A DNA stretch of 64,000 nucleotides from UMGS1370 sp046957575 (GTDB taxonomy: Bacteria; Bacillota; Clostridia; Lachnospirales; Lachnospiraceae). The notes under the pieces were generated by a model. It made no database searches. It was not told where the DNA came from and saw only the letters and a list, made by a program, of their open reading frames with translations. Location: NCBI GenBank assembly GCA_046957575.1, contig JBKUOG010000007.1:60672-124671 (forward strand), written 5' to 3'. The translations under genes were made by a program, and so were the position numbers. This document shows, piece by piece, positions 17,843 to 26,189 of the stretch (positions are counted from its first letter, which is position 1; the number at the start of each line of letters is the position of its first letter).

Positions 17843-18859
17843 CTATTTTGCCCGAATCTCCTGTCTCATAAAAAGAATGTAAGAAGTACAGAAAGTTCCC
17901 AGCATAAATGCAGTCAGTCCTGCCAGATGCGGCCAGATCAAAAGCAGGCTCTGACCAAAGGATAAGTATCCTTCGATTGCTCCTGATAAAGACTGAACTG
18001 TCATGAGTCCAATGGTTCTGACACTGGGATTCATAATGGTAGTCACCGCCTCGCTGAACAGATAATACGGAGAGATGCGGTTGAGTGCCAACTGGCAGGA
18101 ATAGTTCTTGGCAGAATTCAACAATGCTTCCATATTGGTTCCGACCGGATACATGGCATTGGCAATCACACTAACCAGCATGGTCATAAATAATGAGAAG
18201 AATAGCCAAATGGAAATAGACAACATTGCAGAAGTAGCTGCATTTTTGCAAATCACTGAAAAAAGCAGCGCAAGCCCCAGCCAAAAGCAAATATAGATGC
18301 AGGTCAACAAAAGGAACACAAAAATCCGCGCCAACTCTTCTGTCGTGGGGACAATGCCTGTTACTAGCATTCCAACAGCTCCTATGAGGATTCCCATGGA
18401 AAATACCATCATCACAATAATCGTAGTCCCAGCCAAAAATTTACCATTAATAATCGAATCTCGATAAATTGGCTGGGAAGTCAGACGGTACAGAGTCCGT
18501 TCGGATTTTTCTCCAATAATTCCGTCAAATCCCAGAGCCAGACCTACAAACGGCCCCAAAAGAGCAATAAAGGAAACAAAAGAGGGGATGGAATTGCCGC
18601 TGGCTGTATACAGTTGAAGAAACAGAAACTCCACTTCGCTGTAGGAAGTAATCACAGACAGTGCTCCGTAAAGACTGGCAAAGCTGGTCAGGCCAATTAA
18701 TGCCAGAACAATTAAAATCCGTTTGCTGCGAAAATGATCCGTCATTTCTTTATGGTACAGTGCAACCAATCCCTGTCTCTGATCATAGTCTCCCTCCGGG
18801 GATTTAAAAAACTTTCCGACATCAATTTTCCTGTTCAAAATACTGGCGGTAGATTTCAT
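17843..18859 (-). CDS. ABC-2 type transporter permease
   Basis: A 338-residue membrane protein: a soluble N-terminal ~45 residues, then about six transmembrane segments with a large extracellular loop after the first. The arrangement fits ABC-2 exporter permeases (ABC2_membrane_2-like; motif EKSERTLYRLTSQPIYRD). It overlaps the ATPase gene by 38 bases and follows GGGGGAG, so the two are made together. With the NEW3 protein it forms a three-gene operon. The transported substrate is unknown. Confidence 0.88.
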   Translation of the reverse strand: MKSTASILNRKIDVGKFFKSPEGDYDQRQGLVALYHKEMTDHFRSKRILIVLALIGLTSFASLYGALSVITSYSEVEFLFLQLYTASGNSIPSFVSFIALLGPFVGLALGFDGIIGEKSERTLYRLTSQPIYRDSIINGKFLAGTTIIVMMVFSMGILIGAVGMLVTGIVPTTEELARIFVFLLLTCIYICFWLGLALLFSVICKNAATSAMLSISIWLFFSLFMTMLVSVIANAMYPVGTNMEALLNSAKNYSCQLALNRISPYYLFSEAVTTIMNPSVRTIGLMTVQSLSGAIEGYLSFGQSLLLIWPHLAGLTAFMLGTFCTSYILFMRQEIRAK

Positions 18860-19775
18860 CCAGCTCTCCCCCTTTCTGCTTTACTCCCAACAGAGAATAT
18901 CCCTGTCCTATCAATTTTTTTCCCATCTCTTTTCGGATGTCTTCTGTTGAATCAATAATCAGAGACTGGCCTTCCCGGTTCACTGCCTTTACACTTTCCA
19001 TCGACTCCAGTAGTTTAATTAAATTATCATCCACAGGATCCGTCTGGAGTTCTGTTACAAAATGTCCTTCCTTTTCAAGCTGCTGCCCCAAAGTCTCAAT
19101 AGGACCGCAGGCAATCAGAGTGCCCTCTACAAAAATCCCCACTCTGTCGCAAACCTGCTGGATCTGCTGAAGCTGATGGGAAGAAATCATAATCGTTCTC
19201 TTATCTTCTTCTGCCAGTTCCCGAATTAATTCCAAAAGTTCTCTCATTCCCTGAGGATCGATTCCCAAAGTCGGTTCATCCATAATAATAACCTTGGGAT
19301 CCTTCATCAAAACATCTGCGATTCCCAGCCTTTGCTTCATGCCTCTGGAATACGTTCCTGCTTTTTTATCCGCCGCTTCTGTCATACCAACCCGGTCAAG
19401 GAGGGTTTCAATCCTCTTTTCTAAAAATTCTCCCTTTAACCCGTTTAGCCTTCCGGTAAATCTTAAATTTTCCCGTCCGGTCAGGTCATTATAAAATCCG
19501 ACATTATCTGGCAAATATCCTACAATCCGTTTTACTGCAATAGGTTCCCGGATGCAGTCATGGCCGTCAATCCAGGCAAATCCTTCTGTCGGCTCTGTCA
19601 GCCCCAAAAGCATTAAAACCGTTGTAGTTTTTCCGGCTCCGTTTGGTCCCAGAAGACCAAATACTTCCCCCTTTCCCACTGTTAAGTATAGATTGTCAAC
19701 TGCACGCTTTTCTCCATATACCTTTGTCAGTCCGGATATTTTTATAATCGGCTCAAGTTTTGTGATTTCATCCAT
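18822..19775 (-). CDS. ABC-2 type transporter ATP-binding protein
   Basis: A 317-residue ATPase with Walker A GPNGAGKTT, a signature-region variant YSRGMKQRLGIADVL, Walker B VIIMDEPTLGID and H-loop SSHQ, followed by a ~90-residue C-terminal extension typical of exporter ATPases. The gene begins 11 bases after the NEW3 gene and overlaps the permease gene. It should energise export or membrane extrusion by the adjacent permease. Confidence 0.93.
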   Translation of the reverse strand: MDEITKLEPIIKISGLTKVYGEKRAVDNLYLTVGKGEVFGLLGPNGAGKTTTVLMLLGLTEPTEGFAWIDGHDCIREPIAVKRIVGYLPDNVGFYNDLTGRENLRFTGRLNGLKGEFLEKRIETLLDRVGMTEAADKKAGTYSRGMKQRLGIADVLMKDPKVIIMDEPTLGIDPQGMRELLELIRELAEEDKRTIMISSHQLQQIQQVCDRVGIFVEGTLIACGPIETLGQQLEKEGHFVTELQTDPVDDNLIKLLESMESVKAVNREGQSLIIDSTEDIRKEMGKKLIGQGYSLLGVKQKGGELDEIYRQYFEQEN

Positions 19776-19786
19776 GATGCCACCGC

Positions 19787-20986
19787 CTATCTTCTGCCGT
19801 ATTTCTTAAATACATAGCCTAAGCCGGCAATCAGCGCTAAAATAATAGCAACTGCCACAATTCCCCAGACAGTTGCAGTCTTTACGGTAACCCGAAAGTC
19901 TGCACTGGCAGAAGTCTCTGCAACCGATGCGGAAATGGAAGTTACATAATCTCCGGTCATAGCATCTTCACTGGGCGTAATATGGGCCACTACCTCCTTT
20001 GTTGCTCCTGCGTCCAGACTTTCAATGGTAGAGTTGTCAAATTCCACTGTCCATCCAGCCGGTGCAGATGAAGTAAGACTAATGTTTTCCAAGGTTACAT
20101 TGCTGTTGTTAATTACATTTAATGTTACAGCAGATTCTTTTCCTGCCGAAGTATCCATGCTCAATAAGCCTGTGGGTGTAGTCACTTCCAATCCATAAGT
20201 TCCGGTAATATTCACATTCAAATCCAGGTTCATAGTCTCTTTGGATGAAACTGCTGTAACTGGAATCTTATATTCCCCAGCCTCTACATTGGCCGGAGGA
20301 ACCACTGTCACGCTGATCCCTTGAGTCCCGGCAGAATCAATATCAATTGCTGCAATCTGAGTTGTCTCCCCTGACGGCTTAAAACTCACCTGCCAGCCGC
20401 TTGGCGCCTGAGCAGACAAACTATATGACTGTGTATCTGCCCCATTGTTTACAAGCGTTGTATTAAATGTAAAGGTAGTTCCGGACGGACCTTCCTGAGA
20501 TGGATACTCTGTAGTAAAACTGCTCTGACCATATTCATTTTCACTGATAGTAAAATCCAGTACAGCCGTATCTGAGATACCGCTGTCTGCCGCAGCGCTT
20601 AACTCTGCCTGGTAGGTTCCCTCTGCTGCATCCTTCGGAATCGTCAACTGAAATGTCACTCCGGTTACGGTTTCTCCGTTAGCTGCATGAACCTTGCTGA
20701 TCTGTTTTCCGCCGCCGCTGAAATATCCGTCCCATCCTTCTGGCATAGATACCGCAGACAGAGATGCATCAAAAGCAGAACCGCTGGTATTTTCCAGATT
20801 CAGACTTACAGAAACTACTTCTCCTGCTTTTACTGTAATTCCGGGATAAGCAGTGCTCAGTTCAATCCCTCCGGCAGCCTTTGCCGCAAAAGGGCACAGC
20901 AGGGTCAGCAAAAGGGACATCAATACTGTAAAAATCAGCGTATGTTTTATTAATTTGTCTTTTTGCAGTGCGCAAACCTTTGTCAT
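19787..20986 (-). CDS. NEW3-domain membrane-anchored surface protein
   Basis: A 399-residue protein with a signal peptide (hydrophobic residues ~15-35), three Ig-like/NEW3-type beta-sandwich repeats of about 110 residues (each with a GW-type motif such as PEGWDGYF, PSGWQVSF, PAGWTVEF), and a C-terminal membrane anchor at ~370-390 ending in KKYGRR. It therefore sits outside the cell, tethered to the membrane. It is the first gene of an operon with an ABC-2 exporter; proteins of this kind are often found with such transporters, but their role is not established. ATG follows AAAGGAGAGGAAC. Confidence 0.85.
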   Translation of the reverse strand: MTKVCALQKDKLIKHTLIFTVLMSLLLTLLCPFAAKAAGGIELSTAYPGITVKAGEVVSVSLNLENTSGSAFDASLSAVSMPEGWDGYFSGGGKQISKVHAANGETVTGVTFQLTIPKDAAEGTYQAELSAAADSGISDTAVLDFTISENEYGQSSFTTEYPSQEGPSGTTFTFNTTLVNNGADTQSYSLSAQAPSGWQVSFKPSGETTQIAAIDIDSAGTQGISVTVVPPANVEAGEYKIPVTAVSSKETMNLDLNVNITGTYGLEVTTPTGLLSMDTSAGKESAVTLNVINNSNVTLENISLTSSAPAGWTVEFDNSTIESLDAGATKEVVAHITPSEDAMTGDYVTSISASVAETSASADFRVTVKTATVWGIVAVAIILALIAGLGYVFKKYGRR

Positions 20987-21083
20987 AATAGTTCCTCTCC
21001 TTTAGTTCTTTTTAGTACTATCTTAAGGAGAATTTGTGCCGGAAGTATGTTTTTTGTGTGAAGAAAGTGTGTTGGCTTTCTAA

Positions 21084-21121
21084 AAAAAATATAAAAAGAG
21101 CGGCACATCTGCTGATGCCGG
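21084..21121 (-). terminator. Leader terminator (attenuator) of the NEW3/ABC-2 operon
   Basis: On the minus strand a GC-rich hairpin (CCGGCATC paired with GATGTGCCG, extended by GCGG/CCGC) is followed by CTTTTTATATTTTTTTT. It lies about 100 bases before the NEW3 start and inside the predicted leader. A 10-base segment upstream (CTGATGCCGG, near 21193-21202) is exactly complementary to its 5' arm, giving a possible antiterminator. Confidence 0.7.
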
Positions 21122-21241
21122 CAAACCGCAGCCAGGTCCTTTCTGATGCGGGAATACCAGTAAACCTCTCCCACAAGCCAAATGTATCTGTACCGGCATC
21201 AGGCTGATTGCCTAAGACGCAGCCCGAACGCTGCAGCAGAA
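21122..21241 (-). promoter_or_regulatory. Structured 5' leader, candidate riboswitch or attenuation region (class unidentified)
   Basis: Between the promoter at 21242-21270 and the leader terminator lie ~120 bases with several possible helices: a GCAGC/GCTGC hairpin near 21222-21237, a GGGA/TCCC hairpin near 21150-21172, and the antiterminator segment. I could not match it to any riboswitch class I know; the B12, TPP, FMN, SAM, lysine, c-di-GMP and T-box consensus motifs are absent. Confidence 0.5.
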
Positions 21242-21270
21242 TATATAGAATGTCAGAATCCTCCTGTGAA
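21242..21270 (-). promoter_or_regulatory. Promoter of the NEW3/ABC-2 operon
   Basis: On the minus strand TTCACA (21265-21270) and TATATA (21242-21247) are spaced by 17 bases. Transcription would start near 21235 and give a leader of about 250 bases. Confidence 0.55.
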
Positions 21271-21286
21271 CGGAAGGCTAGAAATG

Positions 21287-21373
21287 GTAACAGTTCAGCC
21301 ATGCATCTTCTTGCCCGCCTGCGGCGGACAAGAAGCGTCTGGCGTCTGAATCTTCGCATGGCTGAACTGTTAC
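21287..21373. repeat. Palindromic repeat element, copy A
   Basis: A perfect 18-bp terminal inverted repeat (21287-21304 and 21356-21373, outer sequence GTAACAGTTCAGCCATGC) encloses a second hairpin (CTTCTTG at 21307-21313 with CAAGAAG at 21329-21335). Related copies occur at 34990-35138 and 45313-45397, with a shared core at 46385-46477. Confidence 0.85.
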
Positions 21374-21432
21374 TAGAAATGTGATCCTCGCGGATCATTT
21401 TATGGCATAGGATGTATTTTCCTATAAAATAA

Positions 21433-21464
21433 AACAGCACCATCCCGCACTTGGATGATGCTGT
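21433..21464 (-). terminator. Terminator-like hairpin in the fucO/NEW3 spacer
   Basis: AACAGCATCATCC pairs with GGATGGTGCTGTT on the minus strand, with one imperfect pair, and is followed by TTATTTTAT. It comes after the main fucO terminator and may be a second, back-up stop. A smaller palindrome, TGATCC/GGATCA, lies at 21382-21397. Confidence 0.5.
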
Positions 21465-21534
21465 TAGTATAGCAAAGTTTATTTTGTTTTTCAAAGTCTA
21501 TAAATGTCGAAAAAGGTCTATTAAAGTCTTTTCT

Positions 21535-21564
21535 CAAAAACCTGCTGACAGAATCGCAGCAGGT
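21535..21564 (-). terminator. Rho-independent terminator of the FucO-type gene
   Basis: ACCTGCTG (21540-21547) pairs with CAGCAGGT (21557-21564), and on the minus strand the stem is followed by five T. It lies 44 bases past the stop codon. Confidence 0.8.
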
Positions 21565-21607
21565 CAGCCGTAACAGCCCCAATCCGTCTTATATGTCAGA
21601 TGCCTGT

Positions 21608-22753
21608 TTACATCAGCTTTCTAAACAGTTCTTTTAAATCTTCTACGCTGGTATCCTTTGGATTTCCAGGGCGGCATGCATCTGCATATGCAGATTCTGC
21701 CAAGAAGGTTAAATCCTCTTCCTTTAATGCCTCTAATTTAGATGGAATTCCCACATCCTGAGAAAGCTTCTCTACTGCTTCCACTGCGGCTTTGCGATAC
21801 TCCTCCTGAGTCATGGCATCAACGTCTTTTACTCCCATTGCCCTGGCGATTTCCTTGTATTTTTCACCTGTACACTCCGCATTATACTCCATAACAATTG
21901 GAAGCATCATTGCGCAGGCCACGCCATGAGGAGTGTCATAAACAGCGCCTAATGTGTGCGCCATGGAATGGGCAATTCCCAGACCTACATTGGAAAATCC
22001 CATACCGGCAATATACTGTCCAAGAGCCATTCCCTCGCGGCCTTCTCTGGTTCCCTCTACTGCCCCTCTTAAAGATTTGGAAATAATCTCAATCGCCTTT
22101 AAATGGAACATGTCTGTCATCTCCCAAGCAGCCAGAGTGGTGTATCCTTCAATCGCATGGGTCAGAGCATCCATACCCGTAGAAGCAGTCAGTCCCTTCG
22201 GCATGGAGTCCATCATGTCCGGGTCTACCACTGCAACAATGGGCATATCATGGGGATCTACGCAGACAAATTTTCTCTTTTTTTCAACATCTGTGATAAC
22301 ATAATTGATGGTTACCTCTGCTGCTGTACCTGCTGTGGTTGGAACCGCAATGGTCGGCACGCAGGGGTTCTTAGTGGAAGCCACGCCTTCCAGGCTTCTG
22401 ACATCTTCAAATTCCGGATTTGCAATAATAATGCCGATTGCCTTTGCAGTATCCATAGAAGAACCGCCGCCGATTGCCACAATATAATCTGCCTCTGCTT
22501 TCTTAAAAGCAGCTACACCATGCTGCACATTTTCAATGGTAGGATTCGCCTTGATATCCGAATAAATTTCATAGGCCAGTCCGGCTTTATCCAAAACATC
22601 CGTTACTTTTGCAGCCACTCCGAATTTGATTAAATCCGGGTCTGTGCAGATAAATGCCTTTTTAAAACCATGCGCCTTTGCCTCATTGGCAATCTCACTG
22701 ACAGCGCCCTGTCCATGATAGGAAGTTTCATTTAACATAATTCTGTTTGCCAT
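21608..22753 (-). CDS. fucO: Iron-containing alcohol dehydrogenase, lactaldehyde reductase type
   Basis: A 381-residue group III (Fe-dependent) alcohol dehydrogenase. It matches E. coli FucO along its length, including ANRI.LNET at the start, TTAGTAAEVTINYVITD and FVCVDPHD. The nucleotide loop GGGSSMDTAKAIG and metal ligands in GMDALTHAIEGY, HSMAHTLGA and DTPHGVACA are intact. FucO reduces L-lactaldehyde from fucose or rhamnose breakdown to 1,2-propanediol; a more general aldehyde reductase role is possible because no fucose genes are nearby. Single gene, ATG after AAAAGGAGAG. Confidence 0.9.
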   Translation of the reverse strand: MANRIMLNETSYHGQGAVSEIANEAKAHGFKKAFICTDPDLIKFGVAAKVTDVLDKAGLAYEIYSDIKANPTIENVQHGVAAFKKAEADYIVAIGGGSSMDTAKAIGIIIANPEFEDVRSLEGVASTKNPCVPTIAVPTTAGTAAEVTINYVITDVEKKRKFVCVDPHDMPIVAVVDPDMMDSMPKGLTASTGMDALTHAIEGYTTLAAWEMTDMFHLKAIEIISKSLRGAVEGTREGREGMALGQYIAGMGFSNVGLGIAHSMAHTLGAVYDTPHGVACAMMLPIVMEYNAECTGEKYKEIARAMGVKDVDAMTQEEYRKAAVEAVEKLSQDVGIPSKLEALKEEDLTFLAESAYADACRPGNPKDTSVEDLKELFRKLM

Positions 22754-22968
22754 AACGAATCTCTCCTTTTCTTTTTCGGCAAATTCTTCGTCTCGCCATT
22801 TTGTTATTATTTTGTACTCATTCCAAACGGCACAGAATCATTCTGGTTTTCTCATCCAATTTCCTGCCGTCCTGAACTTTTCCATTATTTTAACAAATAT
22901 ATACAAAAAAAGAAAGTTACACTTTTCTATTTTTGTCACTTTTTCGCAGCAATTCAGAGATTTCTATG

Positions 22969-23538
22969 TCAAACTAATCCTAATTGCCGAAACAGTTCTG
23001 CGATTGCCTTTGGCATGGCCTCCACCAGAAGCTTTGCCATCTCTTTTGGTGTCTCCTCCATTCCCCCAAGCACCCATTTTACAGTCATATAAATGGACCC
23101 CTGACAGTACATTTCCAGCAAAAAGCGGATTTTTTCCTCTGGCTCCCTGCCTGTTTTTTCCCTGATTCTTTCCGTATAAAACTCCAGAATCAGCTGGAAA
23201 TCATGGCCTTTCAGCGAATTGTAATCATCTGAACGGAACGCTCCGGCAAAAAATATCCGTTCTTTTTTTATATACTCAAACTTTTTAACCAGCCCTTCAT
23301 ATACGGTTCTTCCCTCTCCCATATGGGCGAATGATTCCTGGAGCAGTTTATCAAAATACCAATTAATCAAATCGTATTTATCCTGGAAATTCCGGTAAAA
23401 GGTCTGTCTGGTAACCTGGCATGCCTCCACGATTTCTTTCACCGTAATTTTGTCTACGGGCGTAGTCTTCATACACTCCTTTACCGCCTGAGCCAGACGA
23501 TACTTTGTTTTTTCACCCTTTTCAGAAATCCCTGCCAT
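22969..23538 (-). CDS. TetR/AcrR family transcriptional regulator (DhaS-like)
   Basis: A 189-residue repressor-type protein starting at the ATG at 23538 behind GGGGAGGGAACA; longer in-frame starts lack a ribosome binding site. The HTH is residues ~25-50 (ITVKEIVEACQVTRQTFYRN). The C-terminal ligand domain resembles the short TetR_C_8/DhaS type. It stands alone between the FucO-type gene (same strand, downstream) and the methyltransferase (divergent), so fucO is a plausible target. The ligand is unknown. Confidence 0.88.
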   Translation of the reverse strand: MAGISEKGEKTKYRLAQAVKECMKTTPVDKITVKEIVEACQVTRQTFYRNFQDKYDLINWYFDKLLQESFAHMGEGRTVYEGLVKKFEYIKKERIFFAGAFRSDDYNSLKGHDFQLILEFYTERIREKTGREPEEKIRFLLEMYCQGSIYMTVKWVLGGMEETPKEMAKLLVEAMPKAIAELFRQLGLV

Positions 23539-23714
23539 TGTTCCCTCCCCTTTCCAAGCTCTTTTTTCAATTATACTGTCTCCATCTAATCTTGACAACC
23601 TCACAAAATCCTGTAAGATATTGTTAGGCAGCAGATTGAAGCTGTTATAGCCAAACTGCTGCAGTAACTGAACATAACTTAGCCGTTCTTTGACGGCAGA
23701 ATGGAGTATACATA

Positions 23715-24917
23715 ATGGAGCACGCAGTTGTCCGTATAAAAAAAGGGGAAGGCCGTTCTTTAAAAGCCGGCGGCGCCTGGATTTACGATAATGAAATTGA
23801 CCGCATAACCGGTAATTTTGAGAATGGAGACATCGTATCCGTAGAGGATTTTGACGGTTATCCCATGGGCTGGGGTTTTCTTAACACCAATTCTAAAATT
23901 ACGGTCCGCATGATGTCCCGCAAAAAAGATGCGGTCATTGATGAAGCTTTTATTGAAATGAGGGTACGCAATGCCTGGGAATACCGCAAATCTGCTGTGG
24001 ACACTTCCAGCTGCCGGATTATTTTCGGAGAAGCAGACTTTCTGCCTGGCATTGTCATTGACAAATTTTCTGACGTATTAGTAGTGGAATCCCTGGCTCT
24101 TGGAATTGACCGTTTAAAACCGCTTATTATAGAAAAATTAAAACAGATTCTGGCCGAAGATGGTATCCAGATTCGCGGAGTTTATGAACGAAGCGATGCA
24201 AAAGTCCGTCTCCAGGAGGGAATGGAGCGGTACAAAGGCTTTATTGGCGAACCATTTGACACCAAAGTAGAAATCTCAGAAAACGGAGTCCGTTATTTGG
24301 TAGACGTAAAAGACGGACAAAAAACCGGGTTTTTTCTGGATCAGAAGTATAATCGTCTGGCAATTCAACGTCTCTGTCCCGGCAAAAAAGTACTGGACTG
24401 CTTTACCCATACCGGATCCTTTGCCTTAAACGCCGGAATTGCAGGCGCTGCTTCCGTATTAGGCGTTGACGCTTCTGAACTTGGCGTTGCCCAGGCAAGA
24501 GAGAATGCAGAGTTAAACGGGATTTCTGACCGCGTCTCTTTTGTCTGTGCAGATGTGTTTGATTTGCTTCCGAAATTAGAGAAAAAGGGGGAACAGTTCG
24601 ACGTGGTAATTTTAGACCCGCCTGCTTTTACCAAGTCCCGCAATTCCATCAAAAATGCCGTCAAGGGTTATCGGGAAATCAACCTGCGCGGCTTGAAGCT
24701 GGTGAGGGATGGGGGATTTCTGGCAACCTGTTCCTGCTCCCACTTTATGTCTCCGGAATTGTTTACTAAAACCATCCGGGAAGCCGCTGCCGGAGTCCAT
24801 AAACGTCTCCGCCAGGTAGAGTACCGTACCCAGGCTGCAGATCACCCGATTCTCTGGGCAGCAGATGAATCTTACTATTTAAAATTTTATATTTTCCAGG
24901 TTTGTGAGGAGAAATAG
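23715..24917 (+). CDS. Class I rRNA large-subunit methyltransferase (RlmI/YccW-like)
   Basis: A 400-residue protein: N-terminal PUA-type RNA-binding domain (residues ~1-75, beginning VRIKKGEGRSLKAGGAWIYD), a central domain, and a C-terminal SAM-binding Rossmann fold with motif I VLDCFTHTGSFALNAG and catalytic-region motif VVILDPPAFTKS. The family makes 5-methylcytosine in 23S rRNA; E. coli RlmI acts at C1962. A Cys in CSCSHF near residue 336 fits the m5C mechanism. Single gene with a weak GGAG 11 bases upstream of the ATG. Confidence 0.9.
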   Translation: MEHAVVRIKKGEGRSLKAGGAWIYDNEIDRITGNFENGDIVSVEDFDGYPMGWGFLNTNSKITVRMMSRKKDAVIDEAFIEMRVRNAWEYRKSAVDTSSCRIIFGEADFLPGIVIDKFSDVLVVESLALGIDRLKPLIIEKLKQILAEDGIQIRGVYERSDAKVRLQEGMERYKGFIGEPFDTKVEISENGVRYLVDVKDGQKTGFFLDQKYNRLAIQRLCPGKKVLDCFTHTGSFALNAGIAGAASVLGVDASELGVAQARENAELNGISDRVSFVCADVFDLLPKLEKKGEQFDVVILDPPAFTKSRNSIKNAVKGYREINLRGLKLVRDGGFLATCSCSHFMSPELFTKTIREAAAGVHKRLRQVEYRTQAADHPILWAADESYYLKFYIFQVCEEK

Positions 24918-24951
24918 CACTGCCGAAGCTTCCTGTATCCGCCTGTCTCTG

Positions 24952-25917
24952 TCAATAGGGTCTGGTATCCGGAAGGTTTTTCTCCTCATAGATAGTCCGT
25001 ATCCGTTTCAACTGGGGCATTGTGTCCATAAAATCCTCTAAAACCCGCTCAAACAGTTCAAACATCTCCGATTTTAATCGGTTCTGGGATTTTAAGTACA
25101 CTTTATAGCAGTACAGAACCGGCGGTGGATTTTTTATCTCCAGTGCCTGTACCTGGCCAGTCCGGGTCAGTTCTTCTGCAACTGATACCGGCACAATGGC
25201 CCACTGATCAGTCCTCGTCAAATACTTTGGAATCGTGAACACAGAATTAATGGAGATATCCGCCATGGATTCTGACCCAAAGGTCTCATCGTGCCATCTC
25301 ATAAAATCGGCTCCCCAGGAACCGGCCAGATCAATCTCTCTTTTCCTGTCCAGACGCTCCAGATCTATTTTTCTGTCTGTATAAACACACCTGCTTGATA
25401 CGATCAGACGAAATTCTTCTGCAAAAAACGGCTCAATTACGAAATTGCGGTTTTCCTGGGGATTCCTTAAAAATGCAATATTAATGTGACCGCTCTCCAG
25501 AAGCTGATAGAGTTCCTCTGTGGTATGGCTTTCCAGGCGAAAGGTCATTTTTCGCTTTGTCATGGATGTATTGTTCTCTAAAAGTTTATTGAGCAGCTTA
25601 TAAAAAATGCTGTCATTCATGCTTGCATGACATCCAATGCTGAAAATGGCTTTGGAACCGCTTCGGCAAAATATCTCAATCCGCTCCCAAAGCGCCTCAT
25701 ACTCATAGGCCAAAGGCAGAAATGCTTCCCCGTCATTGGTCAGTTCAATAGATCTGTGACCCTGACGCCGAATAATCAGGCGCACTCCCAATTCTTCCTC
25801 CAGGACGCTTAGACGGTGGCTGACTGTAGACTGGGTTAAAAATAATTTTTCCGCTGCCTTTGATATACTGCTGTATTTTACTATTTCAAGAAATGTTTTT
25901 ATTTCCCAATGTGTCAT
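24952..25917 (-). CDS. LysR family transcriptional regulator
   Basis: A 321-residue regulator: winged HTH in residues 1-60 (FLEIVKYSSISKAAEKLFLT, then QSTVSHRLSVLEEELGVRLI) and a substrate-binding co-inducer domain for the rest. ATG follows GGGAG by 6 bases. It is convergent with the methyltransferase gene and is preceded by a 270-bp spacer and then the hydrogenase-sensor operon on the same strand. The target is not evident; LysR proteins most often regulate a divergent neighbour, and there is none here. Confidence 0.92.
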   Translation of the reverse strand: MTHWEIKTFLEIVKYSSISKAAEKLFLTQSTVSHRLSVLEEELGVRLIIRRQGHRSIELTNDGEAFLPLAYEYEALWERIEIFCRSGSKAIFSIGCHASMNDSIFYKLLNKLLENNTSMTKRKMTFRLESHTTEELYQLLESGHINIAFLRNPQENRNFVIEPFFAEEFRLIVSSRCVYTDRKIDLERLDRKREIDLAGSWGADFMRWHDETFGSESMADISINSVFTIPKYLTRTDQWAIVPVSVAEELTRTGQVQALEIKNPPPVLYCYKVYLKSQNRLKSEMFELFERVLEDFMDTMPQLKRIRTIYEEKNLPDTRPY

Positions 25918-26144
25918 AAATTTCTCCCAATTACGTTTATAGATTAGTGAGGGGATTTTTCATCCAATTTGAAATTATCTGATTTTTATCATAATACTTT
26001 GTCTTTGCAAAGTAAACAATCTTCATTATTTTGTAATATTGAATTATTCCTCTAATTCGTAAATATATATCGAATTTTTCTATGTTTATGAATATTTTTT
26101 AAATATTTCCAAAAAAATCCAGCTTCCATATCCGGTAGTAACGG

Positions 26145-26182
26145 TCTAAAAACAATTCCCGGAAAAACAGGTTTTCCAGGAA
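26145..26182 (-). terminator. Terminator of the DRTGG/hydrogenase/PHP operon
   Basis: On the minus strand TTCCTGGAAAA pairs with TTTTCCGGGAA around CCTGT and is followed by TTGTTTTTAG. It starts just past the PHP gene. The remainder of the 25918-26144 spacer is AT-rich, and I see no gene or clear site in it. Confidence 0.75.
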
Positions 26183-26189
26183 TCATCTC

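Noticed and set aside
21084..21241. Cobalamin, glycine or T-box riboswitch in the NEW3 leader
   Set aside because: The region has GGGAGAGG and AAAGGACC stretches reminiscent of glycine aptamers, but the conserved core motifs of each class are missing.
21018..21494. Minus-strand open frame of 158 codons upstream of the NEW3 gene
   Set aside because: It runs through palindromic repeat A, the promoter and the leader hairpins, has an Arg-rich chance-like composition and no good ribosome binding site.
22890..22896. Rex site upstream of the FucO-type gene
   Set aside because: Only a half site (TTAACAA) is present, about 140 bases from the start codon.
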